This document shows, piece after piece, positions 14,911 through 18,624 of a DNA stretch of 18,624 nt (its first letter is position 1; each line of letters begins with the position of its first letter). The stretch spans positions 1 through 18,624 of the forward strand of contig CAUBQU010000002.1 of the NCBI GenBank assembly GCA_958438185.1, read 5' to 3'. The position numbers were made by a program, and so were the translations under genes. The notes under the pieces were generated by a model. It saw only the letters and a program-made list of their open reading frames with translations. It was not told the DNA's origin and ran no database searches. Origin of the DNA: an uncultured Oscillospiraceae bacterium (GTDB lineage: Bacteria; Bacillota; Clostridia; Oscillospirales; Oscillospiraceae).

Positions 14911-16654
14911 CATTGGCTGCGGGCAGCGGATATTTTTCGGCGTAGGCGTCATAGCGCTGGCGGAAGGCGGCGCTATTTTTCTGGGCGCGCTGGGCCTGGT
15001 GGGTCGGCAGCAGGGAGGCGTCCGTCACGGCGCTGGCGATATTGGCGCAGTGGGCGGCGACGCGCTCCAGGGCGGTGAGCAGATCGGCCCAGACGAAGCC
15101 TGCTTCGACGCTGCAGTGCCCCTGCTGCATCCGTGCGATATGACGCATCCGCAGCTCCTCCTTGCGCTGGCAGACCACCTCAGAAAGGGGCAGCACCGCG
15201 GCTGCGGCGTCCAGCTCCTGGCGACAGTAGGCGGAGAGCGTCAGCTGCAGCAGCTCCGTCACGGCGCGGCTGATGCAGCCCAGGTCCGTTGCCGCCTGCG
15301 GTGACAGGGCCAGGTGCTTGTCATGCAGCTCCTGGGCGGCAGCGATGAGATTGACGCTATGATCGCCAATGCGCTCTAAATCGCCGATGACCCGGAGGAT
15401 CTGGGCTGACCCGGCGCTGATGGCCTGGCCCGGCCGCTGGGCGCTGAGCTTGACGAGATAGGTGCTGATGAGGTCCTCATCCCGGTCCGTCTGGCGCTCC
15501 AGTTGGCGGACGGTATCCGGCAGGGCCGGGTCGAAGTGGGCCAGGCAGGCCAGGGCATTCTGCAGGGCAGAGGCGGCGTCGTCTGCCATCTGGCAGGAGA
15601 GGGCGCGGCAGCGCTCCAGGGCGACGGCGGGGGTGGCCAGCAGGCGTGTATCGAGAGCCACCGGCGATTCCTTGGCAGGGCCGTCGGGGACCAGCCGGTA
15701 GGCCAGGCGTTCCAGCAGCCCGGTGGCGGGGTACAGCAGCGCGGTACACAGCAGGTTAAAAGCGGAGTGGACCGTGGCGATCCCGGCCAGCGTCGCGCTT
15801 TCGGATAAGATCGCCGGGGCAAACAGCGCCCGGACGATGCAGAAAACGCTGAGCCAGACGATGGAGCCGATGACATTGAAGCTGAGATGGACCATGGCCG
15901 CCCGCTTCGCGTTTTTGTTCGTGCCGAAGGAGGCCAGAATGGCGGTGATGCACGTGCCGATGTTCTGGCCCATAATGATGGGGATCGCCGCGGCATAGCT
16001 GATCTGCCCTGTCCCCGCCAGGGCTTGCAAAATGCCGACGGAGGCGGAGCTGGACTGGATGATCGCCGTCAAGACCGCCCCGGCCAGGACGCCAAGGATG
16101 GGGTTCTGGAATAGCAAGAAGAGGTGCCGGAAGGCGGGCACATCGGCCAGGCCAGCGACGGCGCCGCTCATGGTCTCCATGCCGTACATCAGTGTCGCAA
16201 AGCCGAGCAGGATCGTGCCGGTGTCCTTCCGCTTGCTGTCGGAGCAGAAGAGATAGAGTACGATGCCGATGAGTGCGAGGATCGGGGTGAAGGAGGAGGG
16301 CTTGAGCAGCTGGAGCAGCAGGCTCTGGCCGGTGATCCCGGCCAGGCTCAAAAGCCAAGCGGTGACCGTCGTGCCGATATTTGCACCCATGATGACATAG
16401 ATCGCCTGGCGCAGACGCATCAGTCCCGAATTGACGAAGCCGACGACCATAACGGTGGTGGCAGAGGAGCTCTGGATGACAGCGGTGACGCCGAGGCCGG
16501 TCAAAAGGCCGGTGAATTTGTGGGAGGTCATTCGCTCCAACAGGCTTTGCAGGCGGCCGCCCGCCCGGCGCTCCAGCGCCTGGCCCATGATCTGCATTCC
16601 GAACAGGAACAGACAGAGCCCGCCGAGTAACGTTAAAAAGTCGAAGATATCCAT
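14900..16654 (-). CDS. Na+/phosphate cotransporter (NptA/YjbB type) with C-terminal PhoU-like domain
   Basis: A 584-aa membrane protein. The N-terminal half (1-320) holds about eight to nine hydrophobic segments and the duplicated signature of the PNaS family: QSSSATT (61-67) with MGANIGTTVTA (89-99), and QSSSASV (200-206) with MGQNIGTCITA (228-238). These are the substrate/Na+ re-entrant motifs of the two inverted repeats. Residues about 340-565 are hydrophilic and helical, with paired runs of the PhoU type (AQILRVIGDLERIGDHSVNL). Full-length bacterial homologues have this fused layout. It should move phosphate across the cytoplasmic membrane with Na+; export, as reported for E. coli YjbB, is possible. 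The start ATG has GGGAG seven bases upstream. It is a single-gene unit and no pst or pho genes adjoin it. Confidence 0.92.
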   Translation of the reverse strand: MDIFDFLTLLGGLCLFLFGMQIMGQALERRAGGRLQSLLERMTSHKFTGLLTGLGVTAVIQSSSATTVMVVGFVNSGLMRLRQAIYVIMGANIGTTVTAWLLSLAGITGQSLLLQLLKPSSFTPILALIGIVLYLFCSDSKRKDTGTILLGFATLMYGMETMSGAVAGLADVPAFRHLFLLFQNPILGVLAGAVLTAIIQSSSASVGILQALAGTGQISYAAAIPIIMGQNIGTCITAILASFGTNKNAKRAAMVHLSFNVIGSIVWLSVFCIVRALFAPAILSESATLAGIATVHSAFNLLCTALLYPATGLLERLAYRLVPDGPAKESPVALDTRLLATPAVALERCRALSCQMADDAASALQNALACLAHFDPALPDTVRQLERQTDRDEDLISTYLVKLSAQRPGQAISAGSAQILRVIGDLERIGDHSVNLIAAAQELHDKHLALSPQAATDLGCISRAVTELLQLTLSAYCRQELDAAAAVLPLSEVVCQRKEELRMRHIARMQQGHCSVEAGFVWADLLTALERVAAHCANIASAVTDASLLPTHQAQRAQKNSAAFRQRYDAYAEKYPLPAANAPV

Positions 16655-16708
16655 GCCGCATCTCCCGCTGTATCTTTCTGAATTTAACCGGCTAGACCGG
16701 CCAATGCT

Positions 16709-16741
16709 ATTGTAACAGGCGAAGCGTTAAGATTTTGTCAA
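16709..16741 (-). promoter_or_regulatory. Probable promoter of the cotransporter gene
   Basis: On the - strand an extended -10, TGTTACAAT (-10 at 16709-16714), lies about 55 bases before the start codon. A perfect TTGACA (16736-16741) is upstream, but the 21-base gap is too long for a normal pair, so the extended -10 probably carries the activity. Confidence 0.4.
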
Positions 16742-16790
16742 GATGCGGCGAGGCGGTGGGAGGATCGTGTGAACAATGTGAAATCTGCGT

Positions 16791-16828
16791 AAAATCCGCC
16801 CAGCACCGAGCTTCCTGGTGCTGGGCGG
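16791..16828 (-). terminator. Terminator of the cysE-homocysteine methyltransferase operon
   Basis: Perfect 12-base arms CCGCCCAGCACC (16796-16807) and GGTGCTGGGCGG (16817-16828), followed in the - direction by ATTTTACG. It lies 15 bases after the methyltransferase stop codon. The T-run is short (four) but the stem is very stable. Confidence 0.8.
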
Positions 16829-16842
16829 TCGAACGTGCGGGT

Positions 16843-17706
16843 TCACTGCGCGGCGCAGTATGCCGCGTGAAGCTTTTCAATATAGGCTGGCGTCGTGCCG
16901 CAGCAGCCGCCGATGACGCGGGCGCCTGCCTGGAGCAGCGTCCCCATGGAGCGGGCGAAATGGTCGGCATCCATGCTGTAGTGAACGCTGCCGTCATCGC
17001 CGATCTCCGGCATTCCGGCGTTGGGCTTGGCCAGAATGGGAATGGCAGCGTGGGCCGCCATGGTGCGGATCATTGCCTCCATCTGGTCCGGCCCGACGGA
17101 GCAATTGACGCCGACCGCGTCGGCCCCCAGGGCTTCCAGAACCTCTGCCGCATCTGCTGCCCCGCCGCCGAAGAACGATTGGCCGTCGGCGGCAAAGGAG
17201 AGGCTACACAGGACCGGCAGCTCGCAGAGCATCCGGACCGCTTCCAGCGCGGCCTGGGTCTCCTCCAGACCCATCATCGTTTCAATGACGAAGAGGTCGA
17301 CGCCGGCGTCCAGCAGCGCCTGGGCTTGCTCGGTATAGAGGTCGATGAGCGCACCGTAGTCGGCGGGCTTGCCGATGGTCGTCATATCCCCGGCGACGAA
17401 GGCGCGGCCCCCAGCGGCTTGCTGGCTGAGGGCGACCAGGTCCCGGTTGATGGCGGCTAAGTCCCCGGCAAGGTCATACATGCCGAGGCTAGCGCGGTTC
17501 GCGCCGAAGGTCGGCGCGTAAATGATCTGGGACCCGGCTTGGACATACTCCGTTTGAAGGGCGATGACGATATCCGGGTGCTCCAGCGCCCACTGCTCGG
17601 CGCAGACGCCCCGGGGGCGGCCCCGCAGCATCAGGTTCGAGCCCGTCGCGCCGTCCAGCAGGACAGGGCCGCGGGCAGCCAGGGCGGCAAATTCTTCTCG
17701 CGTCAT
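16843..17706 (-). CDS. Homocysteine S-methyltransferase, single-domain MetH-like
   Basis: A 287-aa cytosolic TIM-barrel protein that would transfer a methyl group to homocysteine to give methionine. Zinc-binding cysteines are visible: NCS at 201-203 (C202) and GGCCGTTP at 266-273 (C268, C269). Other landmarks are LLDGATGSNL (16-25), PTFGAN (65-70), VGVNCSVGP and KPNAGMP. These resemble the N-terminal domain of cobalamin-dependent methionine synthase more than the S-methylmethionine enzyme MmuM. The folate, cobalamin and reactivation domains are absent, and no gene for them is in the window, so the methyl donor is uncertain: a separate corrinoid protein, or S-methylmethionine/SAM. Its start overlaps the cysE stop by four bases (ATGA), with GGAGGAG upstream, which implies translational coupling. 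Confidence 0.88.
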   Translation of the reverse strand: MTREEFAALAARGPVLLDGATGSNLMLRGRPRGVCAEQWALEHPDIVIALQTEYVQAGSQIIYAPTFGANRASLGMYDLAGDLAAINRDLVALSQQAAGGRAFVAGDMTTIGKPADYGALIDLYTEQAQALLDAGVDLFVIETMMGLEETQAALEAVRMLCELPVLCSLSFAADGQSFFGGGAADAAEVLEALGADAVGVNCSVGPDQMEAMIRTMAAHAAIPILAKPNAGMPEIGDDGSVHYSMDADHFARSMGTLLQAGARVIGGCCGTTPAYIEKLHAAYCAAQ

Positions 17707-18581
17707 GTGGTCTCCTCCTGCTTTGCGTTGCGGAAATGCAGCTCCGGGGCCTTGATCGTGACACGGGTGGCATCCTTGACAGATTCGGTGATGAACGTGT
17801 TGCCGCCGATGACGGTATTGGCGCCAATGACCGTCTCGCCGCCCAGGATCGTGGCTCCGGCGTAGATCGTGACATGGTCGCCCACCGTGGGGTGGCGCTG
17901 GCCGGGGGCAGAGTCGTGCCCGCCCCGGGGGGAGAGGGCGCCCAGCGTTGCGCCTTGGTACATCTTGACATGGTCGCCGATGATCGTCGTCTCGCCGACG
18001 ACGATGCCGGTGCCGTGGTCGATGAAGAAGTATTCGCCGATGGTCGCGCCGGGGTTGATGTCGATGCCGGTGTGGTCGTGGGCGTATTCTGTCATCATCC
18101 GGGGGATCATGGGGATCTGCATGCGATAGAGCGCGTGGGCGATGCGGTAGACGAAGATGGCGTAGAAGCCAGGGTAAGAGAAGATGACCTCCTGCTTGGA
18201 GGTCGCGGCCGGGTCGCCGTCAAAGTTGGCGGTCAGATCCTTCCAGAGCAGCTGCTGGATCTCGGGCAGCTGGCGCAGCAGCTGGTTGGCCGCATCGGCA
18301 GCGCCGTCATCTGTGCAGGCGCCGGTGGCCCGGGCAATCTGCTCGGTCAGCTTTTCTGCCAGCTCCTGCAGCAGCAGGGCACTGTACTGGGCGGGCGGCA
18401 GGCGTAGCAGCTGCGCGTCGCCGAAATAGGCGGGGAAGAGGAGCTTTTGCAAAAGCTCCAAAATCGCGATAACAGACGCCCGGTCCGGCAGGCAGAGGCG
18501 CTGACCATACATGGGGATCTCCGCCGTCTCGTAATTCTGGGCGATCTGCGCCGCGATCTCGTTGATCGTTTTGTTATCCAT
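17703..18581 (-). CDS. cysE: Serine O-acetyltransferase
   Basis: A 292-aa protein making O-acetylserine from serine and acetyl-CoA, the first step of cysteine synthesis. The N-terminal 165 residues are helical (long CysE/EpsC form). Residues about 172-282 form the left-handed beta-helix of hexapeptide repeats: GIDINPGATIG, IDHGTGIVVGE, GATLGA, PTVGDHVTIYAGATILGG. By alignment to E. coli CysE, catalytic Asp is D174 (in DIN) and His is H189 (in IDHGTG), 15 apart as in E. coli. The C-terminus is extended beyond the last repeat. I chose ATG at 18579-18581 because AGGAGGT lies seven bases upstream; the frame continues to an in-frame ATG at 18621-18623 at the window edge, which is less likely. It is the first gene of the operon, so O-acetylserine supply and methionine synthesis are co-expressed. 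Confidence 0.93.
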   Translation of the reverse strand: MDNKTINEIAAQIAQNYETAEIPMYGQRLCLPDRASVIAILELLQKLLFPAYFGDAQLLRLPPAQYSALLLQELAEKLTEQIARATGACTDDGAADAANQLLRQLPEIQQLLWKDLTANFDGDPAATSKQEVIFSYPGFYAIFVYRIAHALYRMQIPMIPRMMTEYAHDHTGIDINPGATIGEYFFIDHGTGIVVGETTIIGDHVKMYQGATLGALSPRGGHDSAPGQRHPTVGDHVTIYAGATILGGETVIGANTVIGGNTFITESVKDATRVTIKAPELHFRNAKQEETT

Positions 18582-18588
18582 AAAAAAG

Positions 18589-18595
18589 ACCTCCT
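18589..18595 (-). promoter_or_regulatory. Ribosome binding site of cysE
   Basis: A full AGGAGGT with a 7-base A/T-only spacer before the ATG at 18581. It fixes the start inside the longer open frame. Confidence 0.85.
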
Positions 18596-18624
18596 GCATG
18601 CGGCGGGGTTTATTCCAATTCATC

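Noticed and set aside
18621..18623. ATG at the window edge as the cysE start
   Set aside because: The internal ATG at 18581 has a perfect AGGAGGT at ideal distance, and the extra 14 residues include the ribosome binding site itself.

Overview
The window is about 18.6 kb of GC-rich DNA. Its codon use, Gram-positive ribosome binding sites, S-layer homology (SLH) anchored surface proteins and leaderless intergenic hairpins suggest a Bacillota of the class Clostridia, probably a gut Oscillospiraceae/Ruminococcaceae-type anaerobe (Faecalibacterium/Gemmiger/Subdoligranulum-like). The taxon is an inference from style, not from a marker gene.

Left part (1-13.6 kb, + strand): two giant secreted SLH proteins lie in tandem. 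The first (2-4675) is cut by the window edge. It carries an Ig-like (BIG2-type) domain, a large aromatic/glycine-rich module, helical FIVAR-like spacers, a domain matching the DUF4430 / transcobalamin C-terminal-like pattern, and three SLH repeats. It ends in a double-hairpin terminator. A consensus sigma-A promoter (4813-4841), a well-formed cobalamin riboswitch (about 4864-5082) and an intrinsic terminator (5122-5161) follow. These form the 5' leader of the second giant protein (5287-13458, about 2723 aa), which has a signal peptide, three GLUG-type beta-helix modules, a cohesin-like domain, seven Cys/His-rich repeats and three SLH repeats. A B12-controlled wall protein next to a wall protein with a transcobalamin-like domain suggests a cell-surface corrinoid capture system of Gram-positive type. 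This is the main finding of the window. The 3' ends of the two genes, including the untranslated tails and double-hairpin terminators, are copies of each other.

Right part (13.6-18.6 kb, all - strand): a class I SAM-dependent methyltransferase with its own promoter (13661-14551); a roughly 290-bp intergenic stretch packed with perfect palindromes (14622-14911); an NptA/YjbB-type Na+/phosphate cotransporter fused to a PhoU-like domain (14900-16654); and a two-gene operon of serine O-acetyltransferase (cysE, 17703-18581) followed by a MetH-type single-domain homocysteine S-methyltransferase (16843-17706) with a 4-base overlap. The last pair concerns cysteine and methionine metabolism. The methyltransferase may be a second, indirect tie to B12, because its closest resemblance is to the N-terminal domain of cobalamin-dependent methionine synthase. 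No mobile element genes, CRISPR, rRNA or tRNA genes were seen.
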